IMG/VR virus record: IMGVR_UViG_3300021475_000033
Span: 1 to 43,367 of that record
Direction: 5' to 3' (one strand)
DNA from: a virus
Length of the DNA stretch: 43,367 bases
Position numbers and translations under genes: made by a program. The notes beneath the pieces were generated by a model. It was not told where the DNA came from and made no database searches. It saw only the letters and a list, made by a program, of their open reading frames with translations. Every line of letters starts with the position of its first letter. Position 1 is the stretch's first letter. Of this stretch, positions 27,810 to 34,710 are shown in pieces.

Positions 27810-28716
27810 GTACGACGACAACCTCATCCCCCGCGTAAAGAAACGCTCGCTGCATTTCGGCTCCATCGTCCACACCATGCTCGAGGCCCACGCGAACGGC
27901 GACGACCCGTTTGAAAAGCTTGATGCAGTCGAAGTGCCCAAGATGTTCTCAGTCGAGTATGAACTCTATGGAGACATCATCACTGACATCCGCCATATCA
28001 TGACCGATTACTTCCGCTACTGGCGCGGGCGCGACCTCAAATACATCCGCAAGAATGGGCAAAACGCCGAGCACAAGTTCGAGATACCCATTCCGAGCGA
28101 GGGCATCACTTTCATTGGCAAGATCGACGCGCTGGCGCGATGGAAGAGCAAGCTCAAACTCGTGGTCGAGCACAAGACCTTCAAGCGGCAACCCTCTGAG
28201 GATATCCGCTGGCGCAACGTGCAGTCAGCCGTTTATCAGAAGGCGTGCGAGTTCCTGGGCTGGGGAATGCCCGACGGCATCGTGTGGGACTACATCGGCA
28301 ACAAGCCGCCCCGCGAGCCCGAAATCCTCAAGAGCGGGCTGATGTCCAGACGGGCAATCACCACCACGCCATCGGCCGTAAAAGACTTCTTGGTCAAGAA
28401 CAATTTATCGACAACGCACTACAAAGACTTTATAAATGAGGTTGAAGAGAGGCAGTCAGAATATTTCATTCGGGAGGCGACCCCAGTCAATGCCTCAGTG
28501 GTTGATAAAGTGTGGAGCGACTTTCTGGCCACTGCCCGTCAGATCGTTCAACACCACGGTAAGGACCGCACCAAGTCGATTGATTGGACTTGCGGCATGT
28601 GCGACTACGAGTCCATATGCCGCGCCGAGCTGCTCGACCTCGATGTTGAGTTCGTCAGGAAAAGGGAGTATAAAATCGACAATGTTGAAGAGGATCCCAT
28701 TGAAGAAGCGGGTTGA
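27748..28716 (+). CDS. Cas4/RecB-like PD-(D/E)XK nuclease (322 aa)
   Basis: The ATG at 27748 has AAGAGG upstream and overlaps the polymerase end by 62 nt. The nuclease core has D127 in GKIDALARW and E141-H-K143 in VVEHKTFKRQ, followed by the QSAVYQKAC helix. Four Cys (C14 at the N-terminus and C282, C285, C291 near the C-terminus) match the iron-sulfur cluster of Cas4/AddB-type nucleases. It would resect DNA ends for the recombinase encoded next. Confidence 0.85.
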   Translation: MKINQSRVKLWRRCRAAYGFKYDDNLIPRVKKRSLHFGSIVHTMLEAHANGDDPFEKLDAVEVPKMFSVEYELYGDIITDIRHIMTDYFRYWRGRDLKYIRKNGQNAEHKFEIPIPSEGITFIGKIDALARWKSKLKLVVEHKTFKRQPSEDIRWRNVQSAVYQKACEFLGWGMPDGIVWDYIGNKPPREPEILKSGLMSRRAITTTPSAVKDFLVKNNLSTTHYKDFINEVEERQSEYFIREATPVNASVVDKVWSDFLATARQIVQHHGKDRTKSIDWTCGMCDYESICRAELLDLDVEFVRKREYKIDNVEEDPIEEAG

Positions 28717-29506
28717 GGAGCCACCCCCGCCAACCTTCACTATCCAGCCAGTGGCTTCCATCGACCAAGCGCGGTCGTTTTTGTTCTATGGCCGCGCCGG
28801 CACGGGGAAGACAACCTTGTCGAGCACGTTCCCGGGTCCACGCCTGCTGATCGACGTCAACGACCGGGGCACAGACTCCATCAGCGACACGGACACCGAT
28901 GTCATCTCAGTCACTGAGTGGCTGCAATTTGATGATATCTATTGGGACATCAAGGACAATCCCGAGCGCTACAAGAAATACAAGTGCATCATCATCGACA
29001 CCGTGTCCCAAGCTCAGGGCCTGGCGATCGAGTACATCCTCAAGAAAAAGAAGAAGTCGACCAAGCGAGCGGGTGACTGGGGCGTCATGTCGCGCCAGGA
29101 GTGGGGCGAGGTCACCCAAGCGATGAAAACCTGGATCGTCGAGTTCCGCGACTTGCCCTTCATCGTGGTGTTCCTCGCGCAGGACCGCGTGTCACGCGAG
29201 GGCGATGAGGATGACGACGCACTCGAGGACGTGATGCCGGAGATTGGGCCATCGCTCACACCGAGCGTGGCTAAGAACCTGTGCGCCGCCGTGTACGTCA
29301 TTGGAAACACCTACATCCGGCGCAAAGTTGAAACGAAGGAGGTCAATGGAAAGAAGGTAGAGAAGGAGACCATGCAATATTGCCTGCGCATTGGGCCGCA
29401 CCCAATCTGTTTGACCAAAGTGCGCAAGCCCAAGTCAGTGACAGTTCCGGCGGTCGTTGTCGACCCCGTGTACGAGGACATTTTGTCCATTATCAAGGGA
29501 GAATAA
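28682..29506 (+). CDS. Sak4-like RecA-fold ATPase / annealing recombinase (274 aa)
   Basis: The ATG at 28682 gives MLKRIPLKKRVEEPPPPTFT. The frame upstream is a shadow of the nuclease. Walker A GRAGTGKT at 37-44, Walker B CIIIDTVSQ from 102, and a KKKKKSTKRAGDWGVMSRQE stretch are characteristic of the AAA_24/Sak4 family of phage single-strand annealing ATPases. It sits between the nuclease and the SSB-like gene, a normal recombination cassette, and overlaps the nuclease by 35 nt. Confidence 0.85.
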   Translation: MLKRIPLKKRVEEPPPPTFTIQPVASIDQARSFLFYGRAGTGKTTLSSTFPGPRLLIDVNDRGTDSISDTDTDVISVTEWLQFDDIYWDIKDNPERYKKYKCIIIDTVSQAQGLAIEYILKKKKKSTKRAGDWGVMSRQEWGEVTQAMKTWIVEFRDLPFIVVFLAQDRVSREGDEDDDALEDVMPEIGPSLTPSVAKNLCAAVYVIGNTYIRRKVETKEVNGKKVEKETMQYCLRIGPHPICLTKVRKPKSVTVPAVVVDPVYEDILSIIKGE

Positions 29507-29512
29507 CCACAC

Positions 29513-30154
29513 ATGGTTCGTAGATCAAGGAAGTCAGATACCGTTATCACCGTCGACTTCAAGGGAGTCGAAGGCAAGCGGCAAGTCATCCCGGAGGGCG
29601 ACTACACCTTCCGGGTCGACGAGGTCACCAAGGACATGGGTGACAAGGGCGAATATCTCGCCTGGGTGTTCCAGGTCGAGGAGGGCGACAAGAAGGGAGC
29701 CAAGGTGTGGTATAACACCTCGCTCACGCCGCAGTCCCTCTGGAACCTGCGCAACCTCCTCGAGACCCTCGGCGTCGAAATCCCAGACGGTCCCCTCGAC
29801 ATCGATCTGACTGAGCTCGTCGACCTGAGCGTCGGCGGCACTGTCGTTCACGAGGAGTGGCAGGGCAAGGACCGCGCCCGCATCGCCGACTTCTTCCCGC
29901 TCGAGGATGACGGGGAGCCAGAAGGAACCAAGGCCGCGTCCACCAAGGACAAGGCCGAGACCAAGTCTGGCAAGAAGGGCAACTCGCTCGAGAAGTTGAA
30001 GGAGGAGGACGTCGGCGAGATGGACGAGGACGAACTCGCCGATGTTGTCAAGAAGTACAAGTTGGATATCGACCTCGACGAGCACAAGACGCTGCGCCGC
30101 AAGGCCAACATCGTCATCGACAAGCTCGAGGCCGGGAGCCACTTGGAGAAGTGA
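29513..30154 (+). CDS. DUF669 / SSB-like protein with C-terminal helical domain (213 aa)
   Basis: Residues 10-130 match the DUF669 pattern: VIPEGDYTFRVDEVTKDMGD, YLAWVFQVEEGDKKGAKVWY, NTSLTPQSLWNLRNLLETLG. DUF669 proteins act as phage ssDNA-binding proteins alongside Sak4-type recombinases. A Lys/Glu-rich linker leads to a C-terminal HeH/SAP-like helical unit (EDELADVVKKYKLDIDLDEH). It probably coats ssDNA and aids annealing. Confidence 0.8.
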   Translation: MVRRSRKSDTVITVDFKGVEGKRQVIPEGDYTFRVDEVTKDMGDKGEYLAWVFQVEEGDKKGAKVWYNTSLTPQSLWNLRNLLETLGVEIPDGPLDIDLTELVDLSVGGTVVHEEWQGKDRARIADFFPLEDDGEPEGTKAASTKDKAETKSGKKGNSLEKLKEEDVGEMDEDELADVVKKYKLDIDLDEHKTLRRKANIVIDKLEAGSHLEK

Positions 30155-30441
30155 GCAAACCCGAAACCCGGCGGCAGCGTCGCATCCAGAAGCAACTGCG
30201 TGCGCGCTACCCCGGGATATGGCTCTTCAAGTCGCATGGCTCGGAGTATCAACCGGCGGGGCTACCCGACTTGATCGGGTGCCTCAACGGCCGCTTCTTT
30301 GGGCTCGAGGTCAAGGAGCCAGACGAAGAGCCCTCCGCCATCCAGGATGAGGAGATGGCCGATATCCGCGCTGCTGGCGGCATCGCCGGTCGCATCGAAA
30401 CGATCGAAGAAGCCATCGCCTTGCTCGAGGCGCCCCGGTGA
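30151..30441 (+). CDS. VRR-NUC endonuclease (96 aa)
   Basis: GTG start overlaps the preceding TGA (GTGA). It has the minimal VRR-NUC fold: RRQRRIQKQLRARYPGIWLF, then SHGSEYQPAGLPDLIGCLNG (catalytic Asp) and FFGLEVKEPDEEPSAIQDEE (E-x-K). These small nucleases can cleave Holliday junctions or branched DNA. It completes the recombination cassette and precedes the SNF2-like helicase. Confidence 0.85.
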   Translation: MSKPETRRQRRIQKQLRARYPGIWLFKSHGSEYQPAGLPDLIGCLNGRFFGLEVKEPDEEPSAIQDEEMADIRAAGGIAGRIETIEEAIALLEAPR

Positions 30442-31790
30442 CGATCAAGCTCGACCCCAAACAACGCGAAGCCCTCGACTGGCTGTGGCCACTCGAGGGC
30501 GCTGGGTTATTCGGCGAGCAGGGCACCGGTAAAACGTGGATTGCCCTGGCGCTGATTGAGCGCATGCTGCTGGTCGACTTGGAGCGCCCCGCCACGCCCT
30601 TCAGCGGCCTGGCCGTCGTGCCGCTGACGAACCTGGAGTCCACATGGCTGGCGTTGCTGAAGCGGCTGATACCGCTCCTGACGGTCGTCCACACCCTGGA
30701 GGAGTTGAAGAAGGCTCCACACCCTCGCTTGCTCCTGGTTCACTATGAGGGTCTCCGTCCCGTTATCAAGCGAGTCAAACGGCTCACTTGGTCTCTTGTT
30801 ATTTTCGACGAGTCGCACCGGCTCAACAAGCGCTCGTCAATTCAATCGCGCATGGCCCGCTTCCTGCGCAACCAGCCCAAGCGCCTGGCCCTGAGCGGCA
30901 CGCCGATTGAGCAGGCTCCGCAGGACGTGTGGGCTCAGATGAGGTTTATCGACCACACGGTGTTCGGCGAGAGTTGGTCAGACTTCGACGGCGAATACCT
31001 GAAGCGCGACGGCTACATGGGCCACAAGCGGAAATTCCGTCGCGAGAAAATGAAGAAATTCCTGGCAGCCATCCAGCACTGCTGCCTGCGCATCGACCTG
31101 GCCGATGTTGCCGATGTCAAGAGCCAGCTCCATGTCGAGCGGTTCAACCTGTTCGGCGAGCAGGACCGCGTCTACCGGGAACTCGACCATGACATGGTCA
31201 CTCGCTTCAATGGCGAGCGGGCCAAAACGCCCCTGCGCATCACCACACTGATCCGCCTGCAGCAAGTCACGGGCGGTCACTTGACCCTCGACAGCGGAGA
31301 GAGTGTGGTCGTCGGCCAAGCCAAGATGCGCAAATTGCGCCGCCTGGTCGAAACCAGGATCGAGCCGCCGTTCGTCGTGTTCTGCCGCTTCAAGCCGGAG
31401 ATCATCGCCGTCTATGACCAGCTCCTGAAATATTACCCGAGGGGCGACATCCTGTGGGGCAAGACTGGCTCGGGCAAGGATAAAGCCCAAGTGCGCGGTG
31501 AGCTCAATCGCCAGTTCCAGGGCGGTGAGCTGGATTTCCTGGTGTGTCAATCTCGGACGGGCGGCGTCGGCGTCGACCTGTTCCGCGCCCGCCACGCCAT
31601 CCTATATTCCATGGGCTTCAGCTATATCGACTACACCCAAGCTCGGGCCCGACTGATCCGGCGCGGGCAGCTCGAGGAAGTAGAACTCTTCTTTCTGGCT
31701 GCTAGTGGTACTATAGACGACGATATCCTACTAGCTATTGAGAAAAAGACTACAGTATCCCATATAGTACTCAGCCGATTAAAAGGTTGA
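30438..31790 (+). CDS. SNF2-like superfamily 2 helicase (450 aa)
   Basis: GTG overlaps the upstream TGA. Motif I GEQGTGKT (26-33), motif II DESH (124-127) in LVIFDESHRLNKRSS, motif III SGTPIEQAPQ (153-162), motif V-like CQSRTGGVGVDLFRARHAI and motif VI ARARLIRRGQ are present, as in phage SNF2/DEAD-like helicases found beside VRR-NUC genes. It is likely a branch-migration or remodelling ATPase. Its last 30 codons are noticeably AT-richer than the rest, and the stop lies inside the next promoter's -35 box. Confidence 0.88.
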   Translation: MTIKLDPKQREALDWLWPLEGAGLFGEQGTGKTWIALALIERMLLVDLERPATPFSGLAVVPLTNLESTWLALLKRLIPLLTVVHTLEELKKAPHPRLLLVHYEGLRPVIKRVKRLTWSLVIFDESHRLNKRSSIQSRMARFLRNQPKRLALSGTPIEQAPQDVWAQMRFIDHTVFGESWSDFDGEYLKRDGYMGHKRKFRREKMKKFLAAIQHCCLRIDLADVADVKSQLHVERFNLFGEQDRVYRELDHDMVTRFNGERAKTPLRITTLIRLQQVTGGHLTLDSGESVVVGQAKMRKLRRLVETRIEPPFVVFCRFKPEIIAVYDQLLKYYPRGDILWGKTGSGKDKAQVRGELNRQFQGGELDFLVCQSRTGGVGVDLFRARHAILYSMGFSYIDYTQARARLIRRGQLEEVELFFLAASGTIDDDILLAIEKKTTVSHIVLSRLKG

Positions 31791-31817
31791 CAAACCATGG
31801 GATTTGTCTTTTAAGTT
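31787..31817 (+). promoter_or_regulatory. Promoter with consensus TTGACA and TAAGTT
   Basis: TTGACA at 31787-31792 includes the helicase stop codon. Possible -10 boxes are TTTAAG (17-nt spacing), TTAAGT (18) or TAAGTT (19, ending 31817). It lies 31 nt before the ATG of the small HTH gene, which has AAAGGAGG, so high expression is expected. Confidence 0.5.
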
Positions 31818-31847
31818 GTGAGAATGGAGAACTCAAAGGAGGCCAAC

Positions 31848-32114
31848 ATGGCAAAGAGTAAAGAAGAGAAGGAAACCGTCGAACACAAGTATGTGGTCGA
31901 AGACCTGGCCGACAAGATCGGCCTGACCCCGGCTTCGACCCGCGTATTTCTACGCAGCATCGAGGCTCCTCGCGAGGGTCGCAGCTACGGCTGGGATACC
32001 GCTGCCGAGCTCGACTCGCTCGTGAAGCAGTACAACAGCCGGAAGAAGGATGCCGACGAACCGGCACCCAAGGCGAAGGTCCCGAACAAGTCCAAGCGGA
32101 AAGAAGCCGCCTAA
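31848..32114 (+). CDS. Small HTH-like protein, likely highly expressed (88 aa)
   Basis: The ATG at 31848 has AAAGGAGG five nt upstream; the 31818 start is unlikely. The sequence YVVEDLADKIGLTPASTRVF followed by LRSIEAPREGRSYGWDTAAE is an HTH with a conserved GRSYGWDT turn, and the Lys/Ala/Pro-rich tail is basic. It may be a DNA-binding or nucleoid-like phage protein. It has its own promoter and is followed by a strong terminator. Confidence 0.7.
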   Translation: MAKSKEEKETVEHKYVVEDLADKIGLTPASTRVFLRSIEAPREGRSYGWDTAAELDSLVKQYNSRKKDADEPAPKAKVPNKSKRKEAA

Positions 32115-32135
32115 GATTTGGTCGAGGGAGGGAGA

Positions 32136-32171
32136 ACGGCGGGTCCGCTGCAACCGGGCCCGTCGTTTTTT
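32136..32171 (+). terminator. Rho-independent terminator
   Basis: A 12-bp stem (32136-32147 with 32155-32166, two G-U wobbles) with a 7-nt loop is followed by TTTTTT at 32166-32171. It ends the rightward replication block 22 nt after the HTH gene. Confidence 0.85.
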
Positions 32172-32191
32172 GTTGGCAGTCACACAAGCCG

Positions 32192-32275
32192 TTTAGACGC
32201 TCGTACGCGGCGTCGGCGCTCCACACGGTGGCAACGCTCAGCCGACGCCATAAACGCCGCCATGCGCCGTCTATG
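32192..32275. repeat. Inverted-operator element 2 (84 bp)
   Basis: Site C on + (32192-32216, TTTAGACGCTCG...GCGGCG) and site D on - (32275-32251, CATAGACGGCG...GGCGGCGTTTA) are inverted with centres about 59 bp apart. Ends match the reverse complement of element 1 closely (TTAGACGCTCG-Y-ACGCGGCG at one end, CGCCGTCTATG at the other). The interior contains no promoter I can identify, unlike element 1. Confidence 0.6.
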
Positions 32276-32280
32276 TGCTC

Positions 32281-32433
32281 CTAATAGCCGCTGAACAGTC
32301 CGACGACGGCCGACCAGAGCCACCATACGCCATAAATGATGACCGCGGCCACCAGCAGAGCGGCCATGATCATGGTGGTGGCCTCGCGCCACGGGTGGAG
32401 CGGCCGGTAGGGCGGCAACTCAGGCTCGTCCAC
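32281..32433 (-). CDS. Small single-TM protein (50 aa)
   Basis: GTG at 32433 with GGAGCG eight nt upstream is chosen over the long frame to 32613. MDEPELPPYRPLHPWREATT is followed by a TM helix MIMAALLVAAVIIYGVWWLW and a short tail SAVVGLFSGY. It is isolated between two inverted-operator elements, which makes regulated expression likely. The function is unknown. Confidence 0.55.
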   Translation of the reverse strand: MDEPELPPYRPLHPWREATTMIMAALLVAAVIIYGVWWLWSAVVGLFSGY

Positions 32434-32478
32434 GCTATTCGCTCCAAAAATGGCCGGCTGACGGCGTCGCTGAGCGCT

Positions 32479-32565
32479 CACAGACGCTCGCAGGGCGCTG
32501 TCGGCGCTCGTCGCTGGGGGATAACGCCGGTGACGCGTCCAACGCCGCCCACGAGCGTTTATTTT
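32479..32565. repeat. Inverted-operator element 3, diverged (about 87 bp)
   Basis: ACAGACGCTCGCAGGGCGC at 32480-32498 and, on the minus strand, AATAAACGCTCGTGGGCGGC at about 32565-32541 are inverted with centres about 59 bp apart. Interior TCGGCGCTC is shared with element 2. It lies just upstream of the 50-aa membrane gene on the minus strand. Confidence 0.5.
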
Positions 32566-32581
32566 AATCCGGAGATGAGGT

Positions 32582-32645
32582 GGGAGGGGCAACCTGGTGG
32601 CGGGCCGGGTCACCCCTCCCTTAGCTCGCCCGCTGCCGGCCCGCC
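32582..32645. ncRNA. Interlocked hairpins (pseudoknot-like) in intergenic DNA
   Basis: GGGAGGGG (32582-32589) pairs with CCCCTCCC (32613-32620), and GGCGGGCCGG (32599-32608) pairs perfectly with CCGGCCCGCC (32636-32645). The two stems interleave, so they form a pseudoknot or exclude each other. The 323-nt gap 32434-32756 holds no gene, only this, element 3, a palindrome and a further hairpin. Confidence 0.4.
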
Positions 32646-32664
32646 GTCAGGGGTTCGCTAATTT

Positions 32665-32689
32665 CTTGATTTAAACGGTTTAAATCAAG
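32665..32689. promoter_or_regulatory. Perfect 25-bp palindrome
   Basis: CTTGATTTAAAC, one central G, GTTTAAATCAAG: 12-bp arms without mismatch in AT-rich sequence within GC-rich surroundings. A strong candidate operator for a dimeric regulator, or a terminator-type hairpin at the end of the structural operon. Confidence 0.55.
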
Positions 32690-32690
32690 C

Positions 32691-32752
32691 GGGGTGCGGG
32701 CGACTACGCGGTTCAACATCTTTAACGATGTCCATTCGTCGCGTCGCACCCC
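32691..32752 (-). terminator. Structured hairpin after the leftward structural genes
   Basis: Directly after the stop at 32757 on the minus strand, GGGGTGCG and GCGAC segments pair with GTCGC and CGCACCCC across 32691-32752. An inner ACATC/GATGT hairpin is also present. No clear T-run follows, but the next bases are the AT-rich 25-bp palindrome. Likely transcript end or structured RNA. Confidence 0.45.
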
Positions 32753-32756
32753 TGTC

Positions 32757-32906
32757 TTAGTGCGCTGGCCTGAGGCCCCATGACGCACTGAGCATTCTTG
32801 CTTCCAATAACGCCATCCGGAGGAAGTGACCTGACTCCCCCAACTCATACTCAGTCGACATCTGTTCCAGTTGGGCGATGAACCCTTCCAGGAATAGGAT
32901 GTCCAC
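32757..32906 (-). CDS. Small helical protein (49 aa)
   Basis: The GTG at 32906 overlaps the preceding TAG by one base. The frame to 33044 shadows the upstream gene. The sequence MDILFLEGFIAQLEQMSTEY followed by ELGESGHFLRMALLEARMLS is two amphipathic helices. The function is unknown. Confidence 0.55.
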   Translation of the reverse strand: MDILFLEGFIAQLEQMSTEYELGESGHFLRMALLEARMLSASWGLRPAH

Positions 32907-33586
32907 TACTTCGGTTGCGGTCGCGGCGGCAGCGGCGGTTTGTTCTCCGGAATGTCGATCACCGCGTAGCGGTAGCCGACGCCGGAGATCAACACCAGCG
33001 CGATCGCTTTGCCGGCCGGGATGCTCGGCGGCAAGGGTGGCCACACCGTGCCCGGAGGCGGATCGGTTGGAGGCGGCTCGACGCCCTCGACCGGAGGTAG
33101 GGTGTTGTCGGGATGTGTGGGATCGACCGGGAAAACTGGCAACTGGCCGGAAGCCGGGGGAAGCCCTTGATCGGGACGACCGCTTTCAATGCCCCAACCC
33201 GGGTCAACCGGCAAGCCACCGCCCGGAGGACGTGGCCACACATGCGGAGGGCGACCACCTCCAGGGAGACCCTGGTCGGGACGACCGCCACCCCAGCCAC
33301 CGCCGGGAAGCCCTTGATCCGGGTGACCACCACCGCCCGGCCAACCATAGCCGGGGTCGACAGGACCGCCCCACGAGCCGGGCGGGCGATTGCCGGGGTG
33401 CGGAGGACGACCGGGGCGCTCACCGCCCCAATAACCCGGAGGTACACTGGGAAGCCCGTGATCCGGGTGACCGGGATGGTAGATCGGGGGCGAGACAGCA
33501 GGGCCGTCGCCACCACCGCCGGGCAAGCCCTGATCGGGGAAACGATCCCCGTAGTAGGCCTCGCCAACAATAACCACTTTTACCAT
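32906..33586 (-). CDS. Gly/Pro-rich repeat protein, (H/R)PDQGLP repeats (226 aa)
   Basis: The ATG at 33586 has GGAGA upstream. After MVKVVIVGEAYYGDRF come six degenerate repeats of the type [FHR]PD-x-x-LP-x-G (FPDQGLP, HPDHGLP, HPDQGLP, RPDQGLP, RPDQGLP, HPDNTLP) in a Gly/Pro/Trp-rich context. A C-terminal folded segment follows (GKAIALVLISGVGYRYAVID). Similar HPDQGLP-repeat proteins occur in phages of alphaproteobacteria. It is probably a virion or decoration protein with an extended stalk. Confidence 0.65.
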   Translation of the reverse strand: MVKVVIVGEAYYGDRFPDQGLPGGGGDGPAVSPPIYHPGHPDHGLPSVPPGYWGGERPGRPPHPGNRPPGSWGGPVDPGYGWPGGGGHPDQGLPGGGWGGGRPDQGLPGGGRPPHVWPRPPGGGLPVDPGWGIESGRPDQGLPPASGQLPVFPVDPTHPDNTLPPVEGVEPPPTDPPPGTVWPPLPPSIPAGKAIALVLISGVGYRYAVIDIPENKPPLPPRPQPK

Positions 33587-33627
33587 TGGTAGTCTCCTCT
33601 CCATATTGGGTCAGAAATCTGACCGGG

Positions 33628-33837
33628 TTAAATCTTGAACGCCAGCCACCACCAGCCCCAAATGATTAGTGCGCCGCCTGGGGTAGACAAAACCAACCAG
33701 CCCCAGAAGTTATGGGTAAGCTTCCACAAGAACAGACTGAACGCGAGAGCGACCAGTCCGTTGAAGATTAGACCAACCGCTTTACCGAACGACGGCGGAC
33801 CGCCGGGTAATTTCCATCTTATCGACAGACCGAATAA
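33628..33837 (-). pseudogene. Membrane-protein frame without a standard start codon
   Basis: The open frame encodes KLPGGPPSFGKAVGLIFNGL then VALAFSLFLWKLTHNFWGWL and STPGGALIIWGWWLAFKI, two or three clear TM segments, but has no in-frame ATG, GTG or TTG. An ATG at 33817-33815 lies one base out of frame (ATGGAAATTACCC), so one extra G would explain it. A CTG at 33828 is the only near-cognate start. Possible causes are a frameshift mutation, a sequence error or a non-canonical start. Confidence 0.45.
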
Positions 33838-33852
33838 CTACCGCGTAAGAGT

Positions 33853-33879
33853 ACGGGGCGCGCTTGGCGCGCACCCCGT
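33853..33879. terminator. Strong GC hairpin after the PEP-CTERM gene
   Basis: ACGGGG (33853-33858) pairs with CCCCGT (33874-33879), and the inner CGCGC/GCGCG pair extends the stem with a 2-nt bulge and a 3-nt loop. TTTT follows on the + strand. It begins 8 nt beyond the stop of the leftward PEP-CTERM gene, so it probably works as a (bidirectional) terminator. Confidence 0.55.
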
Positions 33880-33886
33880 GTTTTAC

Positions 33887-34621
33887 TCAGTACATCGCGA
33901 GGCGGTCGCGCACCCGGCGCTTGACGCCCATAAACGCCATCAGACCGAAGCCGAGGATCAACATCGCCCAGGTCCGGGGCTCAGGGATCGCCGCCGTCTC
34001 CATGCTTTCGTTGAAGCCGGTGATGCTCGCTCCGCCGCGTAGCGCCAGCGTGGCCGCTTCCGTCATGCTGAACGGACCCCCTGCCGTGAAGGGCGAGAGG
34101 TTCGAGCCAGCGAACGAGAACGGGTTGCTAGTCGGCGAGCCGCTGTCCTGAAACAACGTCGCGCCCGGCGTATTGAGTCCGATGCCGGCCGGCTGAGCAT
34201 TCGCCGGGTCAGCGAAGAACCCAAGAGTCGAGGGCCCGCTGCCGAGCGCGTCGTTGAAGGTCAAGCTGGCGCTCTCGCGAATGCCATTGACTGGACCGAC
34301 GAAGTTGGTGTCGCCAACCACGATCCTGAGCGCGCCCTCGGTTGGGCTGCTGTTGGAGATCAGCGAGGTGGAGAACTGAAGATTGTCCTCGCCCGCGCCG
34401 CTGACGCTGGCTGCCACAGTGCCAATGATGTGGAACCCGCCGACTGTCGTGTTGAGAATGATGATGTTGTTGGCGGGCCCGGCGAGGTCGCATGCCTGGC
34501 CGTCGGCGCAAGTGACTACAGTCGAGCCGTCACTGAAGGCGATCTGAAGAGTGGCATGGGCGGGCGCAGCGCCGAGCGCCGCCATGAGCGCAGCTGTCAA
34601 GAGGAGTTTGTGATGCAGCAT
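33887..34621 (-). CDS. Secreted PEP-CTERM sorting-domain protein, likely moron (244 aa)
   Basis: The N-terminus MLHHKLLLTAALMAALGAAP followed by AHA is a Sec signal peptide. The C-terminal 33 residues begin IPEPRTWAMLILGFGLMAF and continue into MGVKRRVRDR. This is a complete PEP-CTERM signal (PEP motif 213-215, TM helix, basic end), normally processed by host exosortase. The body is beta-rich, Gly/Ser/Thr/Asn-rich and probably extracellular. Its own promoter-like region and a terminator hairpin flank it. It was probably acquired from a host and may alter the cell surface or polysaccharide. One Cys pair (C38, C44) follows the signal. Confidence 0.8.
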   Translation of the reverse strand: MLHHKLLLTAALMAALGAAPAHATLQIAFSDGSTVVTCADGQACDLAGPANNIIILNTTVGGFHIIGTVAASVSGAGEDNLQFSTSLISNSSPTEGALRIVVGDTNFVGPVNGIRESASLTFNDALGSGPSTLGFFADPANAQPAGIGLNTPGATLFQDSGSPTSNPFSFAGSNLSPFTAGGPFSMTEAATLALRGGASITGFNESMETAAIPEPRTWAMLILGFGLMAFMGVKRRVRDRLAMY

Positions 34622-34644
34622 TTTTTGGTTCCCCGTTGAGAGGT

Positions 34645-34675
34645 CGTAAATTTTACGTCCTTGGTCTGGTATAAT
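34645..34675. promoter_or_regulatory. Palindrome and promoter-like region upstream of the PEP-CTERM gene
   Basis: CGTAAA-T-TTTACG (34645-34657) is a perfect 13-bp palindrome 24 nt upstream of the ATG. Beyond it, TATAAT with a preceding TG-G (TGGTATAAT, TATAAT at 34670-34675) is a perfect extended -10 on the plus strand. Minus-strand reading offers TATTAT with a distant TTGTTT. The intended direction is not certain. Confidence 0.4.
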
Positions 34676-34710
34676 ACACGGACGCGACGAAAATAAAACA
34701 ACTTTTTCTC

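Noticed and set aside
32878-33573. Plus-strand frames opposite the Gly/Pro-rich repeat gene
   Set aside because: They read as Arg/Pro/Asp low-complexity sequence from the antisense of the repeats; no start signal.
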